From: Datnioides undecimradiatus
Lineage: Eukaryota; Chordata; Actinopteri; Lobotiformes; Datnioididae
Assembly (NCBI GenBank): GCA_008933995.1
Contig: WARS01000033.1
Location: 7,495,787 to 7,559,786, forward strand
Reading direction: 5' to 3'
DNA: 64,000 bases
The notes beneath the pieces are model-generated. The model ran no database searches, was not told where the DNA came from, and saw nothing but the letters and a program-made list of their open reading frames with translations. The position numbers were made by a program, and so were the translations under genes. How positions within the stretch are numbered: the stretch's first letter is position 1; the number at the start of each line of letters is the position of its first letter. Positions 1-11,598 of this stretch are shown in pieces.

Positions 1-2919
1 CGGAGCCCAATAAACTGAAATGCATTAGGTGAAACTGTCTCTGGGTTTAATGATGTAGAAATCACTGTCATTGTCCTATATGCCATAACTAAATGGGTCT
101 CTTAATGTCGAACTTAATTACTGAACGCTTTTAGTAAAAACTGTATGACAATGTCAATGCAGTGCTTTGTAGGAAATGCACAAACCTATGAAGAAATAGG
201 GATTTGAAAAAGACTTGAGCACAGACAAATGTCTTCATTGCTCTCGTGTGAGTGTGTGTCTCAGTTGCAGAGGAGTTGTGGAGAGACGCAGCCAATGGCA
301 GGGCTGAAGTAGTGAGAAGATGATGAGAATGAAAGGAAATGATAGGAAAGGCTGATAAGGTGGTAGTTAAGGTAGGATGTACAGCAGACCGGGCTAAATG
401 AGTCTAGACGTTAAAAAACGACAGTGTCTGCTTCTCTGATAATGGCAGGAAGGTTGTGTCTAATATCTGATAGAATATTAATGCAGCCTTTTATCTTAAA
501 TTAATGACTTCATTAAATTCTAAACATTTAGTTATTAGATCACATTGTAATAATGTCATCACATTTTAGTTTTAATTTGGTTTCACTCAGTGGATCTGGA
601 CATTTTAGTCCACGTCTTAGTCTAATTTCATTCTTTAAGAGATTTAAGGTTTTTAAGCTTTTTCTTTTTACTTCATTGGATTATTTATTTAATCAACCAG
701 TGTATCTCTCATTTTAAATTAAATATCTTTCATTTTCCAAATATTTATAACAAAAAGACAATTAGTATCATGTCTGAGGGCACAGTGACCTGAGGTCAAT
801 GAGTCTTGGAAAATTGAAATTTCAGATCATTTCTGCACAGTAACTTATTGTCCAGTGCTGTGAGTTTGCTAAGACATTACATCTACATCTACATTAGCTG
901 GTTTGACAGGTTTGATTTAGTGCCCCTGACAAGATATGACATTGTGCAAGAGAGCTGTTTCTCCAATTAATGTGCAGCAATGCTATGTGTGATGTATGTT
1001 CTGTGTTGTTTTCAACAGCACACAGCAGGCCAGATGTAACTTCCTGGGGGCAGTGTATCCATTCGTCCTGGCTCTTCTGAACTTTACACTCTGGGCATTG
1101 TAATGATTAGTCAAAGATTTGATTAATCTCTTAATTACTAATCCATCTTGCTCTCAGGTTGTCAATTATCCTCTCTTGCGTCTCTTCTTGTGTGCTGTTC
1201 ACCTTTCCCTGCTGGCAGTGAAACCTGTGTAAGACTTGCAATGAGCTGTGAATCCCATACCAACTCCAATTATCTCCAGAGTTCACCAGCTCCTGCAGCT
1301 CTGAGGCATAAACCTGTTTTAGCACTTCACTGTGCCACACTTCAGACACTAAGATTTAGTTCCACATTTATAAGCAGTCTGCTTTAAACAAGTAAAGGAA
1401 TAGTTGTGGTGAACATGTTTATGCCAGTAACATAATAATAATGCATTTTTTTAAAATCAAAGACATATTATTGTGTAATAGTTGTTGTGAGCTTAATATA
1501 AGGGAAAGAAGTGGCTTACATATGAAACCCTGTCTATATCTATGCATCTGTTTGAAGATTCAGTCTGGGGGTGGTGAGACCTGTTTAACTAAACAGCACA
1601 GATTTGTGCGAAGATGTTTGTAATGTCCTATCTGTCTAATAACACAAATTTCACAATGTGGGGCTGTAACAGTGAGGGATGTCCCTTCCTACTGCTCATC
1701 TTCTCGGTGATAACTATGTTGAAACAAGGGTCAATACAATGAGTTGCTCCTAATTTAGAAAAGACATTTCCCACCACTTTTATGAAGTCTTGAAATGTCC
1801 TGTTGCCTGTGGCTGCCATTTTTACAAAAACGGAAGGGTGTTGAGGTACAAAAAGACTGTGCCTACTCTGCTTTCAAGCTGTTTCCACCCTGCACATGAA
1901 TCATATTATGACGCTGGGGAACACGATGACCTGTGTGGTAAAAGAAAAATAATTAAGCTCTATTTTAAGAGTATAGTTTTTCTGTGAAAGCTGCTGAGAA
2001 TCTATGACAATTTTTAAAATACTTTTGAAAAGGCGCTTAATTGGGCTCGCAAGTCTTTGAACAAGGTCAACATGATTGATGTAGAATCCAGAAGTTTACC
2101 TTCAAATTTTAGTAACACAAACCTCCATCTGTTCTGCTCAGAAGTCCTTGAACTACGCAGGCATTTTGGAGTTTGAGTTTCGTGAATTCTAAGCACATGG
2201 CTGTGTGCTGGAAAAAAATCAAATATTCCTGAAATGTTTACTCCCAGAGATTGCCAAACCCTGGTGAGATCAGACCATCCCTGACATCTTTGTCAAAGCA
2301 AGCTTCAGCACAGTACCTGTGACAGTCTCAATCGCTTTCCATTTCATCAGAACAGAACCTGTCAGATCCCACAATGAAACAGGTAAATGGGCCGGGACAC
2401 TGCATACATGTGAAAGAGATGTGACTCCAAAGGCAGAAGACAGAAGAGAAATCGGCTAGAGGAAATGAGCTAGAGGCTTGAGGTAAAGAAACACCCTCCT
2501 CCTTACCAGAGATCAGCATCAAGATTATAAACCCACATTCTCGGTCTTGGTGTGACACACTGCAGAAGTCTGCAGTGGTCAAATGCAACTCTGACCAACG
2601 TATCTTGTTATTGGCCTAATATTCGAGTTTCGCTCAGATTATGCAGTTAGCTTCCCTCCTGTGGCGACAGTGGGACACTAAAGGCAGATGTAGCGTATTG
2701 GGGTCCAAGTGAAGGCTGAACGAGTAGCCCTCAGGGTGAGCGAGAAGCAGACATTTCTGGGACACTTGATGTTACAGAGATGGGTAATTGGACTACTAGA
2801 TGTACACGACATAAAGTATGAGATGCCTGGGGTATAGAGTGTGCTCTGTCTAGGGAAGATGTCACTTTCAACAGTTTCTCCAAGCATTTATGCTCCACAT
2901 TTTTAAGGATGGCAGAGGC

Positions 2920-3430
2920 AGTTGGTTGGTCCACCACTTTGGTGGAAACTCAAAGATTTTAACAGCAGATGGATCAACTGCCATGAAACCCAGGGGATGA
3001 ATCCTAATAGCTGTGGTGATCCACACTTATCTAGCGCCATGAGCAGGCCAGGATCTTCCCTTATGTAGTGAAATATCTGTACATTTACATGATGAAGTGT
3101 TTTCACATGGTTACAAGACCGTGTACCCTACTGACTCCTCTTGACTGTGGTGAATTTGACTGAAATATCTCAACTTTTGAATGGACTTACTACTTACTTA
3201 CAGTCTTACTCCTCTTGGAATGAATGACTGTTGAAATGTTGACCCGATAAAGCCACTGATTAAAAACTGGGATTAGTACCTGCACCTGCAAAAGTATACC
3301 TTTCCAAACATCCTCAGCAATGCTTTGTTTTTAATGCTATACCTTAGGCTAAGATGGTGACTACATTAATCGTTGCACCTGCTGAACATCGACATCATTG
3401 TGAACAAGTTGGCATGCCGACAGAACTGTC
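2920..3430. repeat. Decayed dispersed teleost repeat
   Basis: Phrases such as TTGGTCCACCACTTTGG, ATGAATCCTAATAGCTGTGG and TCTAGCGCCATGAGC, and further right CTAAGATGGTGA and GAACATCGACATCATTGTG, match in order a repeat I know as abundant in percomorph genomes (normally about: detection of 'gatggattgccatgaaat', 'gaggatgaatcctaatgac', then 'aaactaagatggtgaacatgg'). Two other pieces of the same family occur in this window, at 19290-19500 and 41700-42200. No coding capacity remains. Confidence 0.6.
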
Positions 3431-3739
3431 ACAGAGATTTTATTGTGGCTGCAGACTTTTAGTGTTACTACTGAAATTTAGATTGTTGGTGGTGTTGGTA
3501 ACTTGGTAATAATCTTTTTCATGGAGTTAACTGAGTACTTCGACAAGGTCTATCAAGGTCACCTGCAGTCAATGTGGCAAATGTGCTCCATACCTATAAT
3601 GACACATTTTCAGAGACTAGTAGGTAACAAGAGCCTTTGCAGAACATGCAGTCTCTCTCTCTCTCTGACTGGTGTGATTTGGTATTAAATGCCAAGCACA
3701 ATCCTGTGCTATCTTAGTGTGCATGTGCTTCCTCTAGCC

Positions 3740-3870
3740 CTCCACTCCCAATAAGCAGTATGCTTATCTTCATCCTCTAATCCTTCAGTGCTTTCCCATT
3801 CAATCTAAAACACAAGCCTTCAAATTCTTCATGTTTTTTACCTGCTTCAAGGTAGCTAATTAGTGCCCAA
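3740..3870 (+). mobile_element. Possible short LINE-like relic
   Basis: The run CCTTCAGTGCTTTCCCATTC followed by AATCTAAAACACAAGCCTTC resembles, in decayed form, the 'HWLPV.FRI.FK' coding stretch near the C-terminus of L2/CR1-type reverse transcriptases in fish. The similarity is short, and a more convincing fragment of the same sort follows at 4360-4860. Confidence 0.3.
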
Positions 3871-4359
3871 ATCATTTTTTTACTTTAATTTCCAGTTAAG
3901 ATGATGTTCTTGTCTTTTGCATTTGCATTCTCAAAGATACTCAACCAGGAAAGGTGAATCTAGGTGCAGTTTCCTGCATCGTATCACAGGTAATTTATAG
4001 AGCGGTATGTTAGTTTATTGAGAGGAAGCACCTTTAATTTAATGCTTATTAAAGAGTTAACAAGGTTTATTAAATGACTCATTAAGAAATCTACAGGGAG
4101 ACAAACTAGCCTTGACAAAACAGTGATGCAGTAGCAACATGAAGTAGACTGAGTTAAGAGATCCTTAGCAGCCTACAGCTGGTTTTCCTCATTTTGTTTT
4201 AATGACCAGATAGCTGCCCCAAATGAATCTGTTTGAATGAACATTGCTTTCGTGAACACATCAGTGAAATATTTTAAAAAGCTTCTCCTCACCTCTGAAA
4301 TACCTCCAGGATTAGTCATTTGCTCTCCTTTAACTGACCTAGAAAACTGGTCCATGCCT

Positions 4360-4860
4360 TTGTTTCCCAGAACTGTTTACTGCAATGCTCAATACTCCGA
4401 GGCTGTCCCGCTCCAGACTCAAATAACACATCCGACTCGCTCTGAACCCTGTAGCCTGGAAACTCATGAACCAGAAAACACGATCGCACGACCCTGACCT
4501 ACTGTAGATTTGCCGTCATTGGCTCAAAGTACCAGAGCTCAAGAGTGTCTCCACAGCCCAAATATACTTTCCCGAAATCATGAAAATGACTTGCTCCCCA
4601 GTGCGTCACACATTTACCTGATCTGTACACTGGCTCCAACTCTCGGTTTGCTGGCTGCATTAGTCCTTGTTATGCTCCAAACTCAGAAAAAAAAATGAGC
4701 CACCCTCCAACCTACTCACACACTCCCAGTGGGTGCCCTCGCTTTTGGCATCAGGCACAGATTTCAGCAATTCAGACCACTCATTATTAAAGTCCAGAGT
4801 CAAGACCTATTTATTTACTGCAGCCTACTATCCACTTTTGCTCACTGTACTGTAAAATCG
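4360..4860 (+). mobile_element. Decayed non-LTR retrotransposon fragment (L2/CR1-like reverse transcriptase 3' part)
   Basis: The segment begins with a degenerate version of the reverse-transcriptase stretch that normally reads DYCNALYSGLP: here TVYCNAQYSE is visible at about 4372-4401. It continues with decayed counterparts of 'QLIQNSAARILTRT' and 'LKSLHWLPV'. Further on, TTCAGACCACTCATTATTAA and AAGTCCAGAGTCAAGACCTA resemble the usual end of such ORFs ('fKs.LKTyLF'). Frames are broken repeatedly, so the copy is dead. Clade assignment is tentative. Confidence 0.55.
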
Positions 4861-7416
4861 TTCGCCTTGTCCTCTCATTCCCTCAGAACTCCCAGTGCTG
4901 ATCAGTGACCAGTGTGTTATTCTTGAGGATATCATGCAATCCAATACAATAGCCCTGCAACCAACTCTACCCAGAATTGAGTATTAATAGGAGTTTATGA
5001 ATGTAAACTGCACAAATACATTTTTCCACTTATGCACTGTAACAGTAGTTGGCTTAAAATTACATTATAAACAAAAAATGAATTGGTGCAGAAAGGTTTT
5101 GGTTAATACACCATGTATATCACTTTTTGTATGTAATCTACACATGTAGCAATACATATATTAACAGGCTTGCAGCGTGTTTTTACAAGATGATACTGAG
5201 TTGTCTGCTTCATAGTGTGATGCATCGTGAAAGCTAAAGTCTGATCATCTTTTGAGACTAGACTGTGGAGAATCTTGAAAGGAAACACTTGAAGCCTTTA
5301 TGCAGTCAGTGTTAATGTGCATACAGAGACAGCCTGGGGCCAGCATGAGCCTTGCCTGGGTAATGATCAATGAAATCCTGAAATCATCTAAAACTGACTA
5401 AGCAATGTAGAAATGGAAAAAAAAAATCAATATGTTGGTGCTGTTTCCACATCTGGGATAAGTCAGAAACTCGGCAGCTACCATCCATATATTGATCACC
5501 AGATTAAGGTATGAGTGTACGGACAGCAGCTATTTCGCATTTGACAGCAGACAGAAAACACCTGCTGTGACCTCACCAACCTTATTCAAAACATTACTAC
5601 AAGTGGGTTGCCACGAACTGTGCAGCCATCACGTGTGCCACTGGCTGTACTGTGTGCCATTGGCCATTGATGCATGATGTTGTCAGGAGCAGCATGTGAA
5701 GGGAATAAAATATTGTGGCAAAAAATTGAGCCCAGAGAGACCCGAGAGGTGACATCTGCTCTGAAAGATAAAGCACTGCCTATTGTAATAAAGAAACTCT
5801 CACTTATTCTCTCACAATGTAAGTTCAACATGCGTGGTTGGCTTGCTGTATGTTCAAGATGGCTGAAGTGGTATTATTAAGGCAGGGGCAGGTTTAGAAA
5901 GTCTTGAATGGGGCAACATTTGAAAAAGGAATAAAAACAGGTTAAATCTGGAGTAATTTCAGTAAGAATGCCATCTCCTGTTCTTGTACTACATTACTTG
6001 GGTTGTCAAACTTGTGCACACGCTGTGAAATGCAGCACGGCCTTACATCATACAGCTATGAATATGTCACTGATTTTACTGAAACTGGATCATATTGTAA
6101 GGACCGAATATTAATAATAACAATAAAGTCATTGCTGGGACTAGTAAGTGATATTAGCTGGCGTGCTGTGTTGTTGCACATGCTTCATGTTTAGCTTGTC
6201 AACAACTTTAGTAGATTTCGATCAGTAATGTAGCAGGTAGTAATCATAACAACTGCATGTGTACAGCTGTCCATCACAGCTGTGTTGTATAAAATTCCTT
6301 ATTATACCAATACTTGCATAATGTTACTTTAAATATTTTCATAGGCTATAATATCAATAAATAGCTACTTGTAACTTTAAATAGTCTTCAGCAATGGACT
6401 GATCGTGACAACAGGACAGCACGGGGGCGGCTTTTGTTTTTGAGCTGTAGTAAAGTTAAATCAAACAGAAATGCTCTGACAGATAAATCCAAGTAGCTCT
6501 CTTCAGGTAAGCAACTATATTAGTGACTAATACAGAATATTATGTGAAGGGAAACTGTAACTGTAACTGTAATGTATGCCTCTGAGAGGAAAACCGATGA
6601 AAAAATGTTGGTGGGATAATTACTTGGGTGAAAAGTTGAGAAAATATTTTTCCTTCAGAGTCGGCTCTCCAGAGCTGCGGTGACTGAAAAATGTGTGTAT
6701 TTCACAATTAATCACTCTAAAGAATTTCACTGTAGTTAATATGAAAAGGTAAATGTCATAAAGTATCGATAATGATCGCTAAATAATGTAAGCTGCCTAC
6801 TTTGTGAGATTGTGAATTCCTGGCAAGTGGTACAAGCTTATTGATCAGAGAGAAGTTTATATTAACAAAATGCTGAATATGATATCGTTTAATGTTGAAT
6901 TTGAATTGCACTCAATTAATGGGTTATTTATTGTATCACATACAGCTACAGCCCTCACTCTCACTCCCACCCCACACTCCCCCTTCCTTCAGGTAAATGA
7001 ATCTCCTCCACTCTTTAACTCTTAAATCATCATATAATGGCCAATACAACTTGGATTGTACTTAATCTTAAATATTACATATAAAGAACCTTTTCTCTTA
7101 AGCGGGACTGCTAAACCTGCTATTTCTACTGCTAATGCTAGTGTACCTACATAATACAGAATTTGTTAACGCTATATTTATAACAGACTAATGCCATCTT
7201 CCAGCCATTGTTATTATTTTACATAAGGCAAAGAGATCCTGATCAGCTCATGTAAAGTTGGAGTCTGACAGCCTGAACATTAACTACAGCAGAGAACTTT
7301 ATGTGTAGAGACTTATTGCAAAATGAAGCAGCCCTCTAGCGAGACCAAAAACCTCCAGTTCTCCAAAACCCAGTAATCGTGCAACGTCATACAGGCTGTC
7401 AAGCCAGCTCAGTGCT

Positions 7417-7776
7417 GTGCCGGAGAAACAACCCAGTGCTCAAGGCGGTCAATTAGAGCTGCATGATCAAATATGTCAAATGCCGCATAAGGTCCCAAGA
7501 CAAAGCATGAACCATCTCCGGCATCTGCTGTTTAAAGGAGGTCATCCAGGGCTTGCCATGGAGTTTCTCCAGAATACTGCTAGAGAGGACTTTGACAACT
7601 TTGTCCAAAATGGTTTTGAACATCCGGTTGTTGTAATGTGGTCTCATGATATTAATGTCTTCTTTTCCTGCTAGTAAAGCATGCACTGCAATGGATTTTA
7701 TTTTTTTTACCCTTAAGTTGAGTGAAATTAAAAATGCATTGTGAATGGCTAATACTTGGAGGAAAATCAGCTGCAA
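7417..7776. other. Overlapping open frames on both strands, unrecognised (possible transposon relic)
   Basis: A 107-codon minus frame (7453-7776) faces an 85-codon plus frame (7417-7674). The minus frame contains KTILDKVVKVLSSSILEKL and is rich in Leu, Lys and Ile; the plus frame is less hydrophobic. Neither has a motif I can name. The local sequence is less AT-rich than its surroundings. An old mobile-element fragment is possible. Confidence 0.15.
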
Positions 7777-8519
7777 ATCACATTATTAAAGATTTTTTCA
7801 CCTGATTATATTACCAAATGCTAATTGTGGACCCTAAGTATGCAATTTAATTAAGTATTAAGCTTTGTTATATAATCAATTTTTTAATCATGTCCAGCTC
7901 AGCTGATAGAAACACATTTCAAAGTCAGCAGGACCTGAACAAGACTGGGTTTTTGCAGTGTTGCATGCATGATAGTAGAGAAAAATGTGCCAGTAGATAA
8001 CTATGTGTGAAAAATAAATTACTAGGACCAACAATGTCAAAGCGACTTTCCGGAAGTTTTGTAGGAGCAACATCAAGAGGACAGGTAACACCTCATGCAG
8101 AAGGCTGCTTCCCTTGAGTACAACAGGAATATTGGTTCAAAAGAGTCACAGTCTGTCAGGCGGTTGCCTCAGAGAGGGTGAATACATGAGGTAAGTCAAA
8201 CAAGAGTTTGCTTTGGTTGAGTGTTGACTTACCATGTTATCTACTCATTTCTTGATTGAATGAAAGTGCTGTATTTTGCTTGATGTTTTGCATCTGAGAT
8301 ACTGTGGTTTAATTTCATATGTTTTATATAACGCCGTATAACAAATATGTACAGTCCTTGGTGACATGAAACTGTTATTCTGCAAAATCCAAAACGGCAA
8401 ATATCCTCTAACTACTTCTGTCAAAGTAAAACAGTGACACATAAAGTGAATTTAGACTGATGATCTGTTGACTCAGTGATGAATAAAGTGGAGAGTAAGG
8501 AAAAGAGAGAAATACTCAC

Positions 8520-8587
8520 CATGTCTGTGTCTGACACCGGCCCAAAACTCGTCACGTAGATGTTTGTCCTCACTTCTGTCACACTCT
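8520..8587 (-). CDS. gabra2: GABA-A receptor alpha subunit, coding exon 3 (68-bp exon)
   Basis: The exon is exactly 68 bp, the size of the corresponding short exon in other GABA-A subunit genes. With the G carried over from the previous exon it encodes ESVTEVRTNIYVTSFGPV followed by SDTDM (residues 68-90), the first beta strands of the extracellular domain. TNIYV, and Ser before the VTEV motif, are alpha-2-type residues; alpha-1, -3, -4, -5 and -6 have TDI at this position as I recall them. SDTDM is shared by alpha-2 and alpha-3 and excludes alpha-4/6 (SDVEM) and alpha-5 (SDTEM). The acceptor is TCTCTTCCCTCAG|AG and the donor is ATG|GTGAGT. The next exon, which should begin with the EYTIDVFF motif, was not found in the remaining 8.5 kb, so the gene continues to the left of the window. 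Confidence 0.95.
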
Positions 8588-11476
8588 CTGAGGGAAGAGA
8601 TGACAAGGAGCAGAAAACATTACAGTGCAGTCTATATACAAAGCGGTTTGCTGCAGCTCTGTCTTTGTTAAGCCGATTGTTTGTGTACATGATGGTGAAG
8701 TCTGCCTGTTGGCATTTAACTAAGCCGCTTCACACAAAAATTCAACTGTAATCAAGGGTTAGAGGAACACTTCAGTCTGCGGCAAAACTGTATATTTATG
8801 TGTCTGAGTGAAGAATTTGTGCCCCTGTGGACGGCTTAATACCTGGATTTCTAACTGTCTCTGTGCATCATTCTGTCAACATTGTATCAACTTTGTTGTG
8901 CCACAAAGTACAGGATTAACAATGTAATGCTCGACCAAATAGTGTTAGACATTTCCTAAAATCTGGACTCGAGCATTGCTAGACAGCATTGGTAAGCGCA
9001 TTTCAACTGTTTGGCCCAGGAGGTGTTTTTTTTCCCCTAACCTCAATTGAGGGGCAAAAATGTTGCTGTGAGCAACTTCAGACGCTTTTGAAAGTCTTTT
9101 AGTTCAGTAAAACTACCATTTGTTTGGCTCAAGCTAGTTTTGTCCACTACAGCATTAAATCTGCCTTGGGCCAAGCCCAAGTCTGTATCTTTGGAGAGAA
9201 GACATCCCTTTTGACCCAAAATAATTTTAGTTGGCCTGCCCCAAAAACATTTAACAGTCCCAGAGGGACGACTGGCTCAGGAATAAAATGCAGCAGCTCA
9301 GCATTAAGGGTGCGGGTCTGTGTGCATTTCTTATTCAAATAATGGGCATGCTTTGCTGCCATTTTACAATTCTATACACACATTATAATCACATTAGACA
9401 TGATTTAGTTTACTGTAGTATGAATCTGGCATGACTGTTGCAAGGCTTTTCTGCTCCGTGTATTCCTAAGGCCCCTGTAGTGCTTTAATTATAATTACAT
9501 GTATCATTGCACGTTACGTTACATTACATGCTATTGCTTTTGTTCTGTCGCGATGATTTATAAATGGTTCCTGGTTCTGTAATAATGACCAGATTGATCA
9601 TAATGCTGTAAATTAGTCAGGACTTTTAATTGTGTTATTAATTATGGGCTGTGAAATAGTTGTGCAACAAAACTTAACACATAATTTGAATACAACATTA
9701 AGTAGGGCATGATATGAAAGTTGGGACAGATCAAAACTTGCCCTCTACAGTGTGGGATGAATCAGCTCCTCTGGGCCAAATGTGTAAAGCAGGCTTTTGG
9801 GCCATTGGTGAGACAAATAGCTGCTCCCAGTGGTGCAACAACTAGAGAGTGATGAGGCTTTTCTCTAAAAGTGAATAGATCCTCGGCTCTAACTGTGTCC
9901 CAGATCTAAGCGACCACCCACAGGTGAAGTCTCCAGTCCTATGGCAAAGGGCCCCCTTGAGAGAGGAGATCCACATCCACATTAATCATTCCTGTGACAC
10001 AAATAGCTCTCGCAAATGTGTGATTATCACAACACCAAGTCAGCAGTTTGCATGGCAGGCACGGGCAAGGGAACGGAATGAGTTGCCCCGCTTTTGTTTA
10101 CAACAATGCACTAGAGCATAGGGCAGTGCTAATAGATGCTGCCGATAATGAAATTAAATGGTGTTGTCCGGGCTCTATATTGTCTGTAGGAGATGCTCAC
10201 ACATGCACTGCGTGTGTGGATGGGCAACATAAGGAATCAAATATCAAATATATAAGAAATATAATGAAATAATTCATTTAAAAAAGTAGGAATCTTTCTG
10301 CTTAATGAATAACACATGCACACAGCTATGAAAACAGAAAAATCAAATCATACAATATAAGCCTTGGAAAAATATACTAAAATCTATCATAAAACATCTA
10401 GATACGCAAATCAAAATGGCACGAGACATGCTGTGTGTCTAATTATATGTTCAAGTTTTAAATCAAAATGTTTTTGGTCAATCAGGATCATTTTAGTTAT
10501 GATTGCAGGGTGCTAGTCATGCTGTTCTTCTATGTGATTGCTTGTGGGGGTTTTTTTCTAAGTCTGTAGGAACCTCTCGGGCCTGGTAAGGAAACATCTG
10601 CTACTTGTCACTGCACTACAGAACGAAGCCATGTTGACTATAAGCTCCGAGTGGTGAAGGCTTCACCATCTCCTTGCCCTCGGAAATGTCGACCTCTGCA
10701 CAGAGTATATGACATCAACGTCTTGTGCCTGCTTCCCTCTCTCTGGTTGCTGCCATGGAGCCCAGGTCATCTGGCCTGGTGGGTCTGCAGCCTGGTAGCC
10801 ATGCTCGTGGCTTCGGCAGCAAGCAGTAGAGCAGAAATGACCATTCCAGCTGGCTGGCTGAGAAATGGCAACGCCTGCTTGAGCATGTGGGCTTGCTGTT
10901 ATGCAGTTTGTTGTCCTTGGGGGGTGAATGTTTGGATGAAATGGCATCAATTAGAGAGATTTCCACTGACATATGTGCTTATTTGCCATTTGGCCATGAT
11001 TGAACAAAGACTTCCGCCAGGGGAAAGCAGATTTTCTGCGCAATATGACCTGACCTTGGTGTGATTCTGGTGTTGGTGCGCTATCTGTATGAGTTACCAT
11101 GTCTGCCAAAATCCTAGAGTAGTAGGTGGGTTCATAGAGAGCTGTTGAACTTTTGGGGTCCAAAAACTACCACTGGAAATACACAGTTAACCAAAGCATA
11201 ACCAGGATAGTGTAATTCTGTTACAGTGAGATGCAAACAAGCAATTCGAAAGTCCTGTTTCTACATCTATCAGTCCATCTAGAGAAATAGCCTTTGGTTG
11301 CAGAGACAAGTTGATAACAGCAGTACATATAAAGACACGCATATGCAGGAGTGCATGTAGTGAGTGATGCACATTTTCATGTATCCAAATCACCCGTATT
11401 TTTTTTTTTCCTAGAGCTGAAGCAGTGACAGTGAGTAGTCCGAGGTGTCTCAGTTATCTAACATGGTGTTGCTTAC
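8588..11476 (-). other. Intron 2 of the GABA-A alpha gene
   Basis: This 2.9-kb intron is bounded by GTAAGC at 11471-11476 and by CCCTCAG ending at 8588. It is AT-rich except for a GC-richer stretch at about 10620-11070, which is open on both strands. No repeat family is recognised. Confidence 0.85.
10651..11064 (+). other. Unrecognised 137-codon open frame in intron 2
   Basis: This is one of the longest open frames in the window. It lies in a GC-richer island where the opposite strand is also open (10663-10950). The translation is rich in Trp, Cys and Leu, with hydrophobic stretches such as LLPSLWLLPW, but shows no domain I know. It lies in the antisense orientation within the receptor intron. 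High GC lowers stop-codon frequency, so a chance frame is the most likely explanation; a conserved regulatory element is another. Confidence 0.15.
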
Positions 11477-11598
11477 CTCCCAGCCCAGGACGTAGCCTGT
11501 TGTCGTACCCATCCAGCAGCCTGTCTAGAATTCGGGTAAAAATGGTGATATTGTCTTTACTATCATCAGGCAACGGCTCTCTGTGTCCAACTACTGCC
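11477..11598 (-). CDS. gabra2: GABA-A receptor alpha subunit, coding exon 2 (start of extracellular domain)
   Basis: This 122-bp exon encodes residues 27-67 and the first base of codon 68. It contains the near-invariant alpha-subunit start [18 protein letters not shown] followed by RLRPGLG. This is the N-terminal helix of the pentameric ligand-gated ion channel fold. An N-glycosylation sequon (Asn43-Ile-Thr45) matches the conserved site near the mature N-terminus of alpha subunits. The stretch before it, [15 protein letters not shown], is variable between paralogues. PDDS followed by DN recalls alpha-3, but the short linker after the signal peptide (about 15 residues) recalls alpha-1 and alpha-2. 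ILDRLLDG rather than ILDGLLDG argues against alpha-5. The acceptor is TTTCCTCCTACAG|GG and the donor is GGAG|GTAAGC; both are strong. Alpha-subunit identity is essentially certain; the paralogue is not. Confidence 0.95.

Larger units (their letters stand above)
1..8519 (-). other. Intron 3 of the GABA-A alpha gene (partial)
   Basis: This stretch follows the exon 3 donor and runs off the left edge. I looked on the minus strand for the next alpha-subunit exon (EYTIDVFF, WTPDTFFHNGKK) and did not see it. It holds AT-rich unique sequence and decayed repeats at about 2920-3430, 3740-3870 and 4360-4860, listed separately. Overlapping open frames at 7417-7776 and 1131-1349 are unrecognised. Confidence 0.8.

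Noticed and set aside
1-8519. Search for the next GABA-A alpha exon (EYTIDVFF, WTPDTFFHNG)
   Set aside because: Not found on the minus strand by reading; the exon must lie beyond the left edge.
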